Positions 26,738 through 35,370 are shown, counted from the stretch's first letter. The stretch: DNA of 64,000 bases from Algoriphagus ratkowskyi (GCF_002150505.1 NZ_MSSV01000011.1:62001-126000); one strand, 5' to 3'. Numbers and translations are program-made. The notes: a model not told the origin generated them from the sequence alone.

Positions 26738-28183
26738 TTAACTCGGAAGATTAAAGGAAATTAGAAATGAAGTGCCTCTTCCTAATTCGCTTTTAACGCG
26801 AATAGAGCCACCATGACTAAGGATAATGTTTTGTGTATTAGTTAAACCAAGACCAGAGCCAGTTGGCTTACTAGTAAAGAATGGCTCAAATAATCGCTCT
26901 ACATTTTCTTTAGGTATTCCTTCACCGTTGTCTTTAATCTCGATTCTGCATTGACCATTCTTTATTGTAGTCTTCAAAATTAGTTTTCCGGTTTTTTCTG
27001 GCATTGCCTCGATAGCATTTACCAGTAAATTTATCAAAGCAATTTTGACTTTTTCTCCGTCTACCTTTACATCACAAATATTAGTTTGATATTGTTTCAG
27101 GATTGTAATGCATTTAAATTCCAGTCTATCTTGAACATGTTCGAGAGATTCATCCAACAGGGTGTTTATTGAGTGACTTTTGGAATCTAATTCTGTACAT
27201 CTGGTACTTTCCAGCAACTGAGTGACCAAGTGGTTGATCCGATCGCAGTTTCTGCGGATGACATCAATCAGATCTCCACTTTCTGCAAGCACACTTTCTG
27301 GAAGTTCCATGTGTAATTGGTCTGCGGAAAGCAAAATAGTGGTCAGTGGGTTTTTTACTTCATGCGCTAAAAGCCTGGCAATTCTACCAGTAGAGGAGAA
27401 TTTTTTTAGATTCAATTCTTCCTCCTCTTTGGCTTTGATTGCACTTAAATCTTTGATTAGAACTTGGAAAACACCCATGTCCTGCTTTACTATACTGATA
27501 AGGCTATTGATCGTGTGACTATGCTCCACGGTCATCAGTGCTTCCATATCATAGATCTCTTGACTGTTGAAAAATAGATCATCTAACTCTTGCTTTGATG
27601 AATCATCTAGCAAAAGGTCTTTGAAGTAAGAGCTTTTTTTAGAAGTAGTGTCGAAAGCTTTTCTTCCAAACTTTTTCAGAAAGGAAGGATTGGCTTCCAA
27701 GATTCTTCCCTCATGATCCATCAATAGAAAAGGGTCACTAGCCAGTTCGAAAATTGATCGAAATTTGACTGCAGCACTAGCTAGAGATTCCATCAAACGT
27801 GCATCCCGAATGGCATATCGGAGTGTTCTATCTAATATATTTGCGTCAAATTCGCCTTTTATTAGGTAATCTGAAGCACCAAGGAGGAGTGCTTCTTTAT
27901 CTATATCTCCCGTGCTCATTCCGGTGAGCATGATTACCGGAGCGTGTTTTTTAAGTGATTTTATTTCCTGGATTAATTCTAGGCCTGTGTCTTTGCCTAG
28001 CCTATAATCCACTAGGAAGACATCAAAATTCTCTTTTAACATTGGGAGTGCCTCTTCAAGGCTAGTTGCTCCTTTTAAGTCATATGAGGTGTCCTTAATT
28101 CTTTTCAATAAACTAGCGACAAGGAAAAAATCATCCGGATCATCGTCTACATAAAGTATTTTTACTATTTCTGTACTAATCAT
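26738..28183 (-). CDS. Soluble hybrid sensor kinase: receiver-PAS-HisKA-HATPase
   Basis: A 481-aa cytoplasmic protein with no membrane segment. Residues 6-125 are a receiver domain with acidic 'DDDPDD' and phospho-acceptor Asp59 in 'FLVDYRLG'. Residues about 138-250 are a PAS domain ('FELASDPFLLMDHEGRILEAN'-type; FELASDPFLLMD seen). The H-box 'LLAHEVKNPLTTIL' holds His274. The ATPase part has N-box 'LINLLVNAIEAM', 'DNGEGIP' and 'GSGLGLTNTQNI'. The receiver-first order means it takes phosphate or signal from another protein, probably the single-domain receiver 9 nt upstream. Confidence 0.92.
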   Translation of the reverse strand: MISTEIVKILYVDDDPDDFFLVASLLKRIKDTSYDLKGATSLEEALPMLKENFDVFLVDYRLGKDTGLELIQEIKSLKKHAPVIMLTGMSTGDIDKEALLLGASDYLIKGEFDANILDRTLRYAIRDARLMESLASAAVKFRSIFELASDPFLLMDHEGRILEANPSFLKKFGRKAFDTTSKKSSYFKDLLLDDSSKQELDDLFFNSQEIYDMEALMTVEHSHTINSLISIVKQDMGVFQVLIKDLSAIKAKEEEELNLKKFSSTGRIARLLAHEVKNPLTTILLSADQLHMELPESVLAESGDLIDVIRRNCDRINHLVTQLLESTRCTELDSKSHSINTLLDESLEHVQDRLEFKCITILKQYQTNICDVKVDGEKVKIALINLLVNAIEAMPEKTGKLILKTTIKNGQCRIEIKDNGEGIPKENVERLFEPFFTSKPTGSGLGLTNTQNIILSHGGSIRVKSELGRGTSFLISFNLPS

Positions 28184-28192
28184 GCTTATATA

Positions 28193-28660
28193 TTATCCTG
28201 GTAACAACACTGTTTTGGACCAGTAGTTCTCAATTTCTTCAGTGATTTTTACTAATTCTTCAAAAGAGGATGGTTTGGTGATAAAACTGCTGGATCCCAA
28301 TTTGTAGGTGATTCGAATATCATCCTTGTTGTTTGAAGTAGAAAATATGATAACGGGAATAGACTTCAGGTCATCATTGCTTTTTATTTCAGCCAATGCT
28401 TCTCTGCCGTCTTTGCGGGGCATATTTAGATCTAGCAAAATAATATCCGGTCTAGGATATTTTTTCAAATCGTCATAAGGCGCAATGCGCTTTAAGTATT
28501 TAAGAAGAGCTTCCCCATCCTCTACACAAGTGACGTTTTCCTTAGGTAAGGATCTCTCAAAGGCCTTCAGTATTAATAGTTTATCATCTTCATCATCCTC
28601 TGCAACTAGGATTTGAATAGGTTTTTCGAAGGACATTAGCATAAATTCTGTGTTGTACAA
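28193..28660 (-). CDS. Single-domain response regulator (Rcp1-like)
   Basis: A 155-aa stand-alone receiver with no output domain. 'ILVAEDDEDDK' carries the acidic pair, Asp77 in 'IILLDLNMPRKDG' is the phospho-acceptor, and 'IIFSTSN' plus 'FITKPSSFEEL' hold the conserved Thr/Ser and Lys. The PR-x-DIILLDLNMPRKDGRE pattern is typical of Rcp1-like receivers paired with bacteriophytochrome-type kinases such as the one at 28737. The start may instead be the ATG at 28642 or 28636. It lies 9 nt before the hybrid kinase. Confidence 0.9.
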   Translation of the reverse strand: MYNTEFMLMSFEKPIQILVAEDDEDDKLLILKAFERSLPKENVTCVEDGEALLKYLKRIAPYDDLKKYPRPDIILLDLNMPRKDGREALAEIKSNDDLKSIPVIIFSTSNNKDDIRITYKLGSSSFITKPSSFEELVKITEEIENYWSKTVLLPG

Positions 28661-28736
28661 GGGTTAAATTCTACAGAAAAGATAAACACTATTTGGTAAA
28701 TTAAGTGAGATCTTAACTTATTAGGATTATTGCCAT

Positions 28737-30176
28737 TTATATACTAATGAAAGGCAATAAAATGTTGAAAATAGCTCCATTACCAGCGCTGCTTTCGGCA
28801 AATATTACTCCACCATTTTTCTCTATAATTTTACGGCTGATAGCAAGGCCTATTCCGGTACCCTCATATTCTTTTTTCCCATGAAGCCTTTGGAAGATCG
28901 AGAAAATCCGATCAGCATACTGTTTTTCAAATCCTATGCCGTTATCACTTACTTTGATTAAATGATAGCTTAAAGTTGGATTAAGCATTGAGAATCTGCC
29001 CACAAGTTCTGGACTAGCTGTTTCAGAGTTTATAATAATTTCAGGATGGAAATCTGGTTTGGAGAATTTGAGAGAGTTGGAAATCAAATTTTGAAATACT
29101 TGTCGGTACTCTGTTTCCGAGCCTTTAACTTCAGGCAGCGTTTCTACCGTAATTTTAGCAGATTTGTCTTGGATTGATATTTCAAAATCCTCTAACATGT
29201 CAGTGATAACTTTAGACAATTTTACAGGTTTAACTTGTTCATCCACAATTCTACCAGCTCTACTATATTCTAGAAGATTTGTGATCAATAGGCGCATTCT
29301 CACAGCAGCAGCAGTTATTCTACTTAGATAAATTTCCCCTTCTCCTTCCAAAATGCTTGAATATTGTTCATTTAGTAAATCGGAAAATGCGGTGATTTTC
29401 CTCAAGGGTTCTTGCAAATCATGTGATGCTACATAGGCAAATTGTTCAAGTTCCTTGTTTGAGTCATCCAGTAGGTGAATTTGATCTCTCAGTTTTTGCT
29501 GATATCTACTGATTTCCATATTTGCTCCCTTTTGAGCTCTATTGTACTGATATATTGAGAAAAAGGTGACAAGGCCTATTGTGATAGAGAAGATTGAAAT
29601 TAGACCTACTATAAGCGGTAGTGCGTTTATGTTGTTGATCAAACTATTGTTTTTTTCTCTGAAAAGAGCATTTTCCACTTCATTGATGCGTAGCACAGTT
29701 GCTTTGATCAAAGAGTAACCTATAAGTGCATTGTTCACTTTACTTGGATCAATGAAATCTACCAAATCTCCATGCTGTTGCATATGTTTAATAGTTGCAT
29801 CAAAAACCCTAACTCTTGTATCAATCAAAGCTTTTAATTCTGCAATGTTATTTTGCTGTTGGCCATTATCCTCTGTCAATTCCTGCAGCTGAGCCAGTAG
29901 CAAATCGGCATCAATATTTGACTGGTAATAATGTGTCAAGAACTCATCATTTGAGGTAATTACATAACCTCTGATATTGGTTTCTCTTTCCAGTATGCTG
30001 GCATATAGTTCAGACGTGCGTTGAAGTACGTCACTCGTCTGCATTACTTCCTTGGTAAAGTAGTCTATTCGACCTGAAGTCCAGTAGGAGACACCGCTGC
30101 CTATAATGATAAGAACAAGCGTGACGATAGAATAGATTTTGACTTGGCGAAGTGATGTTTTATGTTCGTCTTTCAT
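28737..30176 (-). CDS. Membrane sensor histidine kinase with CHASE3 domain
   Basis: A 479-aa kinase (491 aa if started at 30212). TM1 is near 'IYSIVTLVLIIIGSGVSYW', then a periplasmic CHASE3-like helical bundle ('SELYASILERETNIRGYVIT' segment and following), TM2 near 'LPLIVGLISIFSITIGLV', a coiled coil, and the H-box 'VASHDLQEPLRKI' of the phytochrome-like class. The ATPase has 'FQNLISNSLKFS', 'VSDNGIGFEKQYADRIF' and 'GTGIGLAISRKI'. The ATG at 30176 is preferred because the dyad at 30184-30200 then lies in the non-coding divergent region. It probably phosphorylates the nearby receivers. Confidence 0.9.
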   Translation of the reverse strand: MKDEHKTSLRQVKIYSIVTLVLIIIGSGVSYWTSGRIDYFTKEVMQTSDVLQRTSELYASILERETNIRGYVITSNDEFLTHYYQSNIDADLLLAQLQELTEDNGQQQNNIAELKALIDTRVRVFDATIKHMQQHGDLVDFIDPSKVNNALIGYSLIKATVLRINEVENALFREKNNSLINNINALPLIVGLISIFSITIGLVTFFSIYQYNRAQKGANMEISRYQQKLRDQIHLLDDSNKELEQFAYVASHDLQEPLRKITAFSDLLNEQYSSILEGEGEIYLSRITAAAVRMRLLITNLLEYSRAGRIVDEQVKPVKLSKVITDMLEDFEISIQDKSAKITVETLPEVKGSETEYRQVFQNLISNSLKFSKPDFHPEIIINSETASPELVGRFSMLNPTLSYHLIKVSDNGIGFEKQYADRIFSIFQRLHGKKEYEGTGIGLAISRKIIEKNGGVIFAESSAGNGAIFNILLPFISI

Positions 30177-30183
30177 TTTAAAT

Positions 30184-30200
30184 TTCCCCCACTTGGGGAA
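30184..30200 (+). promoter_or_regulatory. Candidate sigma-54 activator site (TTCCCC-N5-GGGGAA)
   Basis: A perfect 6-bp dyad with a 5-bp spacer. The plus-strand sequence TTGGGGAATATGTTTC from 30193 recurs with one mismatch upstream of dps (32836-32851). It lies 107-123 bp upstream of the -24-like GG at 30307, a normal distance for an enhancer site. Confidence 0.45.
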
Positions 30201-30305
30201 TATGTTTCTCATTAAGATTGAATATTTTTCTATTTTTTGGTCTAAAAACCTGAAAAAGTGCTCTAAAAGTAAAATTAACGGTGTTTTTAAAATTTATTTC
30301 GATTA

Positions 30306-30321
30306 AGGCACAGCAGTTGAA
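30306..30321 (+). promoter_or_regulatory. Candidate -24/-12 (sigma-54) promoter of the 50-aa/YtxH genes
   Basis: AGGCAC-AGCAG-TTGAA fits TGGCAC-N5-TTGCA with GG at 30307-30308, and it has GA instead of GC at -12. The GG is 57 nt before the ATG of the next gene; the equivalent distance upstream of dps is 59 nt. Confidence 0.4.
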
Positions 30322-30363
30322 ATAAACTATGAAATTATATCATACAACCTAAACACCAAAATT

Positions 30364-30516
30364 ATGAGCTCATTATTGTATTTCATCGCAGTGATTCTTC
30401 TTATCGGCTGGCTAGTCGGAGTATTTGCCTATAGCGCAGGAGGATTGATTCACGTTTTACTAGTATTGGCAGTTATTGCTGTGCTATTTAGATTAATTTC
30501 AGGAAGAGGAGTCTAG
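30364..30516 (+). CDS. Lmo0937-family small membrane protein (50 aa)
   Basis: An ATG at 30364 opens a 50-residue ORF ending in TAG. The protein begins MSSLLYFIAVILLIGWLVG and has two hydrophobic segments ('LYFIAVILLIGWLVGVFAY' and 'LIHVLLVLAVIAVLFRLI') joined by a short SAGG turn, ending 'SGRGV'. This matches the layout of the Lmo0937 (DUF5670) membrane proteins common next to YtxH and other stress genes in Bacteroidota. It is followed after 66 nt by the YtxH gene. Function is unknown. Confidence 0.8.
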   Translation: MSSLLYFIAVILLIGWLVGVFAYSAGGLIHVLLVLAVIAVLFRLISGRGV

Positions 30517-30582
30517 ACTCTTTACTCGTGAAATCTGCTTATTATATTTTGAAATTCAACCACAATTAACAAAACTATTATC

Positions 30583-30834
30583 ATGAACAAATCAGGAATA
30601 AACAAAACCCTTTGGCTTAGTGGATTACTAACAGGGGCATTAGTAGGAGCTTACCTTTACAAGAACAAGGATGATTTTGGTCCTCAAAAGAAGAAATTAG
30701 ATAAGCTTATAGGTGACGTTAAGGACATACTTGGCGATTTGAAAACCAAAATGATTGAAGCAAAGTCAGAAGGACTTGAAGCTACGAAAACTGCCTTGCT
30801 ATCTGCAAAAGATAAAGTAGATAAAGTGAAGTGA
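30583..30834 (+). CDS. YtxH-domain stress protein
   Basis: An 83-aa protein with one N-terminal membrane helix ('TLWLSGLLTGALVGAYLY', residues 9-26) and a charged helical tail ('KKKLDKLIGDVKDILGDLKTK') rich in Lys, Ala and Asp. This is the YtxH/gas-vesicle-like pattern of general-stress proteins. It sits in a probable two-gene operon with the 50-aa protein and is closed by a terminator. Confidence 0.8.
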   Translation: MNKSGINKTLWLSGLLTGALVGAYLYKNKDDFGPQKKKLDKLIGDVKDILGDLKTKMIEAKSEGLEATKTALLSAKDKVDKVK

Positions 30835-30851
30835 AATAGGTTTAGAATTCT

Positions 30852-30882
30852 GAAAAGGTGTAGCCCATAGCTACACCTTTTC
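30852..30882 (+). terminator. Rho-independent terminator after the YtxH gene
   Basis: Arms GAAAAGGTGTAGC (30852-30864) and GCTACACCTTTTC (30870-30882) pair perfectly over 13 bp with loop CCATA, 18 nt after the YtxH stop. The tail is only moderately T-rich. Confidence 0.75.
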
Positions 30883-30930
30883 TTTAGATTCTTTAGACTT
30901 AGCGAATTTCAATACTTATTCAATAATATA

Positions 30931-31350
30931 ATGAATACTCAAAGAGTTACCAGAGCAGATAATCGTGTGATGAAGAAAAAATTAATACTTGTTATCGATG
31001 ATGAGCCGGAAATAAGAAGCCTTTTATCAAGATTTTTAGAAAGAAAAGGATTTTCGGTAATTGCTGCGGGTACCCTTGAGGAGGGCAGAAGGTTATTTAA
31101 TAACTTTAAGCCTGAATTAGTTTTTTTGGATGTAAACCTTCCTGATGGTAATGGGTTAAATGAACTTAAACATATCAATGCTGGTGATTTCCCATCCAAA
31201 GTAATCATGATGAGCGCTTTTGATCATAATGAAGTAAAAAATGAAGCAATCCAATACGGAGCATTAGACTTCCTCAGCAAACCTTTTAATATTGCGCGAC
31301 TGGATCAAGTGGTACAAGCCCAATTATCCAACATAAATAAATCAAATTAA
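30931..31350 (+). CDS. Single-domain response regulator
   Basis: A 139-aa receiver domain: 'VIDDEPEIRSLLSRF' with the acidic pair, the phospho-acceptor Asp in 'ELVFLDVNLPDGNGL', 'VIMMSAFD' with the conserved Ser, and 'DFLSKPFN' with the Lys. There is no output domain. Translation may start at the in-frame ATG at 30970. It ends 4 nt before the sigma-54 activator gene, so the two are one transcriptional unit. Confidence 0.88.
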   Translation: MNTQRVTRADNRVMKKKLILVIDDEPEIRSLLSRFLERKGFSVIAAGTLEEGRRLFNNFKPELVFLDVNLPDGNGLNELKHINAGDFPSKVIMMSAFDHNEVKNEAIQYGALDFLSKPFNIARLDQVVQAQLSNINKSN

Positions 31351-31354
31351 AATC

Positions 31355-32773
31355 ATGGCTAAGATTCTAGTAATCGATGATAATATAGATATCTGTCAAC
31401 TTTTAGAGCGATTTCTTACAAAGAAGGGCTACGACGTTGAAACAACTATTTCAGGAAAAACTGGTCTAGATATGGTTAAAAAGACATTTTTTGACCTTAT
31501 TTTCTGTGATTTTAAGTTGCGCGATATGGAAGGAAGAGATGTGCTGATGAAAGTCAGAGAAATATCTCCTGGAACACAAGTGGCTATCATCACAGGATAT
31601 GCAGATGTGAAAATTGCAGTAGAAGTGATCAAAAATGGTGCATTTGATTATGTGACCAAGCCTCTAATACCCGATGAAATAATTAATCTCATCGAACGTG
31701 CATTAATTACTTCCAAAGCAAATAAATCAAACACTCAAACTTTCAGTCAAGCTACCCAGCTAAAGAAGGATTCTGGCACAAATGTCCCAAAATCGGATTC
31801 GAAATTCTTAAAGGGGACAGGTGCTGAATCTAAAAAACTCTACAAAGAAGTAGCTTTAGTGGCTCCTACAAGCCTAAGTGTAGTAATATACGGTGAAAGT
31901 GGTGCAGGTAAGGAAAATATCGCACGTACTATTCATGATCAAAGCGAGCGCGCTGGAAAGCCATTTATTGCGGTAGATTGTGGGGCACTTACCAAGGAGC
32001 TGGCAGGATCAGAACTTTGGGGTCATGAAAAAGGATCCTTTACCGGAGCATTGGCGGATAAACCAGGTCAGTTTGAATTGGCAGACGGAGGCACAATTTT
32101 TCTAGATGAAATTGCTAATCTTACCTATGAAACTCAAGTCGGCTTACTCAGATTGGTTCAGGAACGTAAACTTCGAAGAATAGGGGGAACTAAAGATAAA
32201 TCTATTGACGTAAGAATATTAGTTGCTTCTAATGAAGATTTGAGGAAGGCAGTTTCTGCAGGTAAATTCAGAGAAGACTTATACTTTAGATTTAATGAAT
32301 TTAGCATAACCGTTCCACCGTTGCGTCATAGACAAGGTGATATAGAAGCGTTTGCTTATCATTTCTTGGAATTATCGAACACTGAATTGAATAAGAAAGT
32401 TTTTGGATTTGAGGAGCAGGTGATGGATGTACTGAAAGCATACCCATGGCCAGGTAACCTCAGAGAAATGCTCAATGTAATACGTCGAGCAACGCTATTA
32501 ACGGATGGTGGCAAGATGTCAGTTGCTGCTCTTCCTCCTGAAATTGTCTACTCACAAAAATTTAATTCTTGGGATTCAGAATCAGAAAAATCTGAAACCG
32601 AAAGTAAGCCCAGTAAAATGCCATTAAATCTTAAAGACGCCGCAGCTGAAGCTGAAGCTGAAGTATTGAAAAAAGTACTTGAAGAAGTAAAATACAATAG
32701 AACGCAGGCGGCAAAACAATTAGGAATAGATCGTAAAACGCTCTTTAATAAGATGAAGCAATACGATTTATAA
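31355..32773 (+). CDS. NtrC-family sigma-54-dependent response regulator
   Basis: A 472-aa activator. Receiver domain residues 1-120 with Asp52 in 'FCDFKL'. AAA+ domain with Walker A 'GESGAGKE' (180-187), the sigma-54 contact loop as 'GSFTGA' (227-232; the common form is GAFTGA, and Ser at this place is known in other members), Walker B 'TIFLDEI' (247-253) and the arginine-finger region 'FREDLYFRFN'. A Fis-type helix-turn-helix ('NRTQAAKQLGIDRKTLFNKM') ends the protein. It proves sigma-54-dependent control exists in this host. Likely targets are the two nearby operons with matching dyads (50-aa/YtxH and dps). Confidence 0.95.
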   Translation: MAKILVIDDNIDICQLLERFLTKKGYDVETTISGKTGLDMVKKTFFDLIFCDFKLRDMEGRDVLMKVREISPGTQVAIITGYADVKIAVEVIKNGAFDYVTKPLIPDEIINLIERALITSKANKSNTQTFSQATQLKKDSGTNVPKSDSKFLKGTGAESKKLYKEVALVAPTSLSVVIYGESGAGKENIARTIHDQSERAGKPFIAVDCGALTKELAGSELWGHEKGSFTGALADKPGQFELADGGTIFLDEIANLTYETQVGLLRLVQERKLRRIGGTKDKSIDVRILVASNEDLRKAVSAGKFREDLYFRFNEFSITVPPLRHRQGDIEAFAYHFLELSNTELNKKVFGFEEQVMDVLKAYPWPGNLREMLNVIRRATLLTDGGKMSVAALPPEIVYSQKFNSWDSESEKSETESKPSKMPLNLKDAAAEAEAEVLKKVLEEVKYNRTQAAKQLGIDRKTLFNKMKQYDL

Positions 32774-32791
32774 GTTACAGTTGTTCACTTT

Positions 32792-32817
32792 ACCCGGGCT
32801 TAGGTGCGGGTTTTTTT
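32792..32817 (+). terminator. Weak terminator after the sigma-54 activator gene
   Basis: A short stem ACCCG/CGGGT (32792-32796 with 32807-32811) leads into a T7 run. The stem is only 5 bp, but the T tract and the position 18 nt after the stop support it. Confidence 0.5.
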
Positions 32818-32826
32818 GTGCTTGTT

Positions 32827-32843
32827 TTCTACGGATTGGGGAA
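32827..32843 (+). promoter_or_regulatory. Candidate sigma-54 activator site upstream of dps
   Basis: TTCTAC-N5-GGGGAA has the right half and spacing of the perfect dyad at 30184-30200; the left half matches at 4 of 6 positions. It lies 138-154 bp upstream of the -24-like GG at 32981. Confidence 0.4.
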
Positions 32844-32979
32844 TATTTTTCGTGATGCTGATATCTTGTTAAAACTAGTAATTTTGGTTTACAGTTTATT
32901 ATTCTCCATTCATGCAACTAATCAGTATAGTATTGTTTGATGGGGATAAATGCCGTGTATTCTTTTGTATGTCACCTCA

Positions 32980-32995
32980 TGGCATACAGCTTGGA
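32980..32995 (+). promoter_or_regulatory. Candidate -24/-12 (sigma-54) promoter of dps
   Basis: TGGCAT-ACAGC-TTGGA fits TGGCAC-N5-TTGCA with GG at 32981-32982 and GG instead of GC at -12. It is 59 nt before the dps ATG. Confidence 0.4.
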
Positions 32996-33039
32996 GGTAT
33001 ATAACTATAAATATTTAACTTAATTATTACTACATACAT

Positions 33040-33528
33040 ATGACCACCACTAAAGCAACACTTGCAAACCATTTGAAATTAGACAGTAAAGCAATGAAAA
33101 ATGTGTCAGATAAAATGAATGATCTACTATCTGATTACCATATATTCTATCAAAATGTAAGAGGATTTCATTGGAATGTGAAAGGAGAAAATTTCTTCGA
33201 TCTACATGTCAAATTCGAAGAATTATACACACAACTCTACGAAAATATTGATGAGTTAGCAGAGCGAATTGTCACAATTGGTTTCCATCCTTTGCACTCA
33301 TATTCAGATTATTTGAAAAATACGATTCATAAAGAAATTACCGATGTGTCTAATGGTGAGGAATGCGTGAAGCATGTCATTGATGGCTTGGGAATATTGG
33401 CACAATCGCACAGAAAAGCAGCAAAAGCCGCTGAAGAGGCTGATGACATTGCCTCAGCAGACTTGCTTACCAAATTTGTAGGAGATATAGAAAAAAGAAT
33501 GTGGATGTTTACCATGTTCTCCAAGTAA
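33040..33528 (+). CDS. dps: Dps/ferritin-like DNA-protection and iron-storage protein
   Basis: A 162-aa four-helix Dps protein. The ferroxidase motif is visible in 'FHWNVKGENFFDLHVKFEELY' (parts: FHWNVKGENFFDLHV, His, Asp and Glu ligands), followed by 'IDELAERIVTIG' with a further Glu. The helix near the C-terminus ('DLLTKFVGDIEKRMWMF') completes the fold. It would form dodecamers that oxidise and store iron and limit peroxide damage. It has its own terminator, and its upstream region carries a -24/-12-like box and an activator-site dyad shared with the 50-aa/YtxH operon. Confidence 0.93.
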   Translation: MTTTKATLANHLKLDSKAMKNVSDKMNDLLSDYHIFYQNVRGFHWNVKGENFFDLHVKFEELYTQLYENIDELAERIVTIGFHPLHSYSDYLKNTIHKEITDVSNGEECVKHVIDGLGILAQSHRKAAKAAEEADDIASADLLTKFVGDIEKRMWMFTMFSK

Positions 33529-33551
33529 GCAGAACTATAACTAAACCAAAT

Positions 33552-33583
33552 AAAAAAACCGTTGCATAAGCAGCGGTTTTTTT
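33552..33583 (+). terminator. Rho-independent terminator of dps
   Basis: AAAAAAACCGTTGC pairs with GCAGCGGTTTTTTT (one wobble pair, loop ATAA), 23 nt after the dps stop. The U tract follows directly. Confidence 0.9.
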
Positions 33584-33585
33584 AT

Positions 33586-33620
33586 TGCAAAAAAATGCGG
33601 CAGTGTTCTCTGCCGCATTT
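33586..33620 (-). terminator. Rho-independent terminator of the minus-strand TIM-barrel gene
   Basis: Arms AAATGCGGCAG (33593-33603) and CTGCCGCATTT (33610-33620), with an A run at 33589-33595 that forms the T tail on the minus strand. It stands back to back with the dps terminator. Confidence 0.85.
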
Positions 33621-33658
33621 AAAAATAGATTGAGAAGGGGGAAACAAAAATATCTATT

Positions 33659-34687
33659 TTAAGCTAGCGCTTTTTGGCAGAATTCAACACAATTCTGCAC
33701 CTCTTTAACTGCATCTGATCCCTCAGGTATTTGGTACTCTAGCTCGATGGTAGCAGGGAAGGTGTATTTGTTTTTTGAAATTAGATTTAATAATTCTGGG
33801 ATAGGTGTGTCGCCTGTCCCCCAGGCTAAGTTTCCTTTGCCATTTGCAGGAGTTTGGCGATCTTTTGTATGCATACTTAGGATGCGATTATGCTGCTTTT
33901 CGATAAGAGGAATTAAATCAGTGTTTCCAGCTGCGATGTAATGTCCAGCATCTAGATTTAAGACATTTCTTTTACTTTGCTCTAGCGCAGTGTCCCAGAA
34001 GGTAAATGTTTCTTGTTCGTGCCCATGATAGCCCACAGACATTTTATACTTTTCGCCTAGTTTTCCAAGACGTAATGTGTGCGCGTCATTAGAAGGGTGT
34101 TCAAGGGTGACGTGGGTGGCGCCCAAAGCTTTTGCGGCATTCATGCCATAAGCGATTTCGGCATCAGAAGCATTCATGCCAAATGCATTGGGCTTGAATG
34201 CATAGATACTTACTCCAGCGTCTTTATACATTTTACGCATTTTCTCAAAGGGAGCCGTGCCAACCTTATTTCTCCAGGATTCAACTTCTTTTCCATAGGA
34301 TTCAGCTTGTGCTGTCAAATCTGCCAGTTTTGCCTTTTCATCAGTGCTTAGTTCTTCGCCTTTTCTCTGCTTGGATCTAAGTGGGTTCATTTCTCTCATA
34401 TTCACTGGATTTGTGGGCTTTCCAGCGAAAGACTCAGCAGGATCTCCCATGAGCTCGATAGCAGATACTCCTGAGTCTAGCACATATTGCAAAGTAGCTT
34501 CTGCACTTTGATCAGGCATAGATCTGAATGAATAAGTTATACAGCCTATCTGAACGCCATTTATTAAAGAATTAGGCTTATTGAGGGAGCTGATAATGGA
34601 GGGAGCGCCTTGAAGCCAAGATGGAGCTAAAGCTAGTCCGCCTAATCCAAGTGCGGATTTGATGAGAAAATCTCTTCTGTTTTTCAT
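33659..34687 (-). CDS. Tat-exported sugar phosphate isomerase/epimerase-like TIM barrel
   Basis: A 342-aa AP-endonuclease-2-type TIM-barrel protein. The N-terminus has a Tat-like signal ('NRRDFLIKSALGLGGLALAP'). Barrel segments include 'GVQIGCITYSFRSM', 'VSAIELMGDPAE', 'GATHVTLEHPSND', 'VGYHGHEQ' and 'NLDAGHYIAAGN', with His, Glu and Asp residues that would bind a divalent metal. Such exported TIM barrels act with Gfo/Idh and DUF1080 enzymes in the 3-keto-glycoside pathway described in Bacteroides, where they epimerise or hydrate keto sugars. It stands alone here with its own terminator; the substrate is unknown. Confidence 0.85.
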   Translation of the reverse strand: MKNRRDFLIKSALGLGGLALAPSWLQGAPSIISSLNKPNSLINGVQIGCITYSFRSMPDQSAEATLQYVLDSGVSAIELMGDPAESFAGKPTNPVNMREMNPLRSKQRKGEELSTDEKAKLADLTAQAESYGKEVESWRNKVGTAPFEKMRKMYKDAGVSIYAFKPNAFGMNASDAEIAYGMNAAKALGATHVTLEHPSNDAHTLRLGKLGEKYKMSVGYHGHEQETFTFWDTALEQSKRNVLNLDAGHYIAAGNTDLIPLIEKQHNRILSMHTKDRQTPANGKGNLAWGTGDTPIPELLNLISKNKYTFPATIELEYQIPEGSDAVKEVQNCVEFCQKALA

Positions 34688-34938
34688 ATGTTTATTAGGT
34701 GCTTTTTAAGGTAACATTGAATCTGGCTACGTTGACAAGCATTGGTTTGAGTAAAGCTTCATTTATGCATGCCTCTCTAGTCTCGATTTCATGTTATTCT
34801 GGGTTTGAGTTTTGAGCTAGACTTCAAATTAGTATTTACTTTCTCTTTTTTACCGAAAAGTTTACACCTAAATTTATTTCTGGGTTGATTGGTCATATTC
34901 GTGTTTGTAGGTTGACCACTATTACTATAAGTTAGGAA

Positions 34939-35370
34939 ATGGATTATCAAGAGAAAAGTATTGTAGATAGAATTGTTAGGGGTGACTTTCTCGGAGAGCT
35001 GCAATTCATAACCTCCAGAAGCGGAGGAGCAGGCGGGCAAAATGTTAACAAAGTGGAAACCAAAGTTCAACTGAAGTTTGATATTCGCAATTCGCGTCAT
35101 TTAAGTGAGGAGGAAAAGACATTGCTACTAGAAAAGCTTTCTACTAAGACCGATCAGCTGGGAGTAGTTCAACTTCAATCCCAAGAAAAACGCTCGCAGA
35201 TCCAAAATAAGGAATTGGTGATCCGTAAATTTGAAGATTTGCTAAGCAAAGCTTTTCACAAAAAGAGAGTCAGGAAAGCTACCAAGCCCAAAAAAGGAGC
35301 GATAGAAAAGCGGCTCAAAGCCAAGAAAAACCAAGCTCAGAAGAAGGCTAACAGGAATTGGAAGGAGTAA
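34939..35370 (+). CDS. arfB: Alternative ribosome-rescue factor, ArfB-like peptidyl-tRNA hydrolase
   Basis: A 143-aa RF-1-domain protein with the GGQ catalytic motif in 'SRSGGAGGQNVNKVETKV' (GGQ near residues 34-36) and a strongly basic C-terminal tail ('RKATKPKKGAIEKRLKAKKN') that in ArfB/YaeJ enters the empty mRNA channel of stalled ribosomes. There is no codon-recognition domain, as expected. It would release nascent chains from stalled ribosomes. The upstream 251-bp gap shows no other gene. Confidence 0.9.
   Translation: MDYQEKSIVDRIVRGDFLGELQFITSRSGGAGGQNVNKVETKVQLKFDIRNSRHLSEEEKTLLLEKLSTKTDQLGVVQLQSQEKRSQIQNKELVIRKFEDLLSKAFHKKRVRKATKPKKGAIEKRLKAKKNQAQKKANRNWKE

Noticed and set aside
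34789-35100. Minus-strand open frame across the arfB start
   Set aside because: It overlaps a clear ArfB gene on the other strand and its product has no recognisable features.
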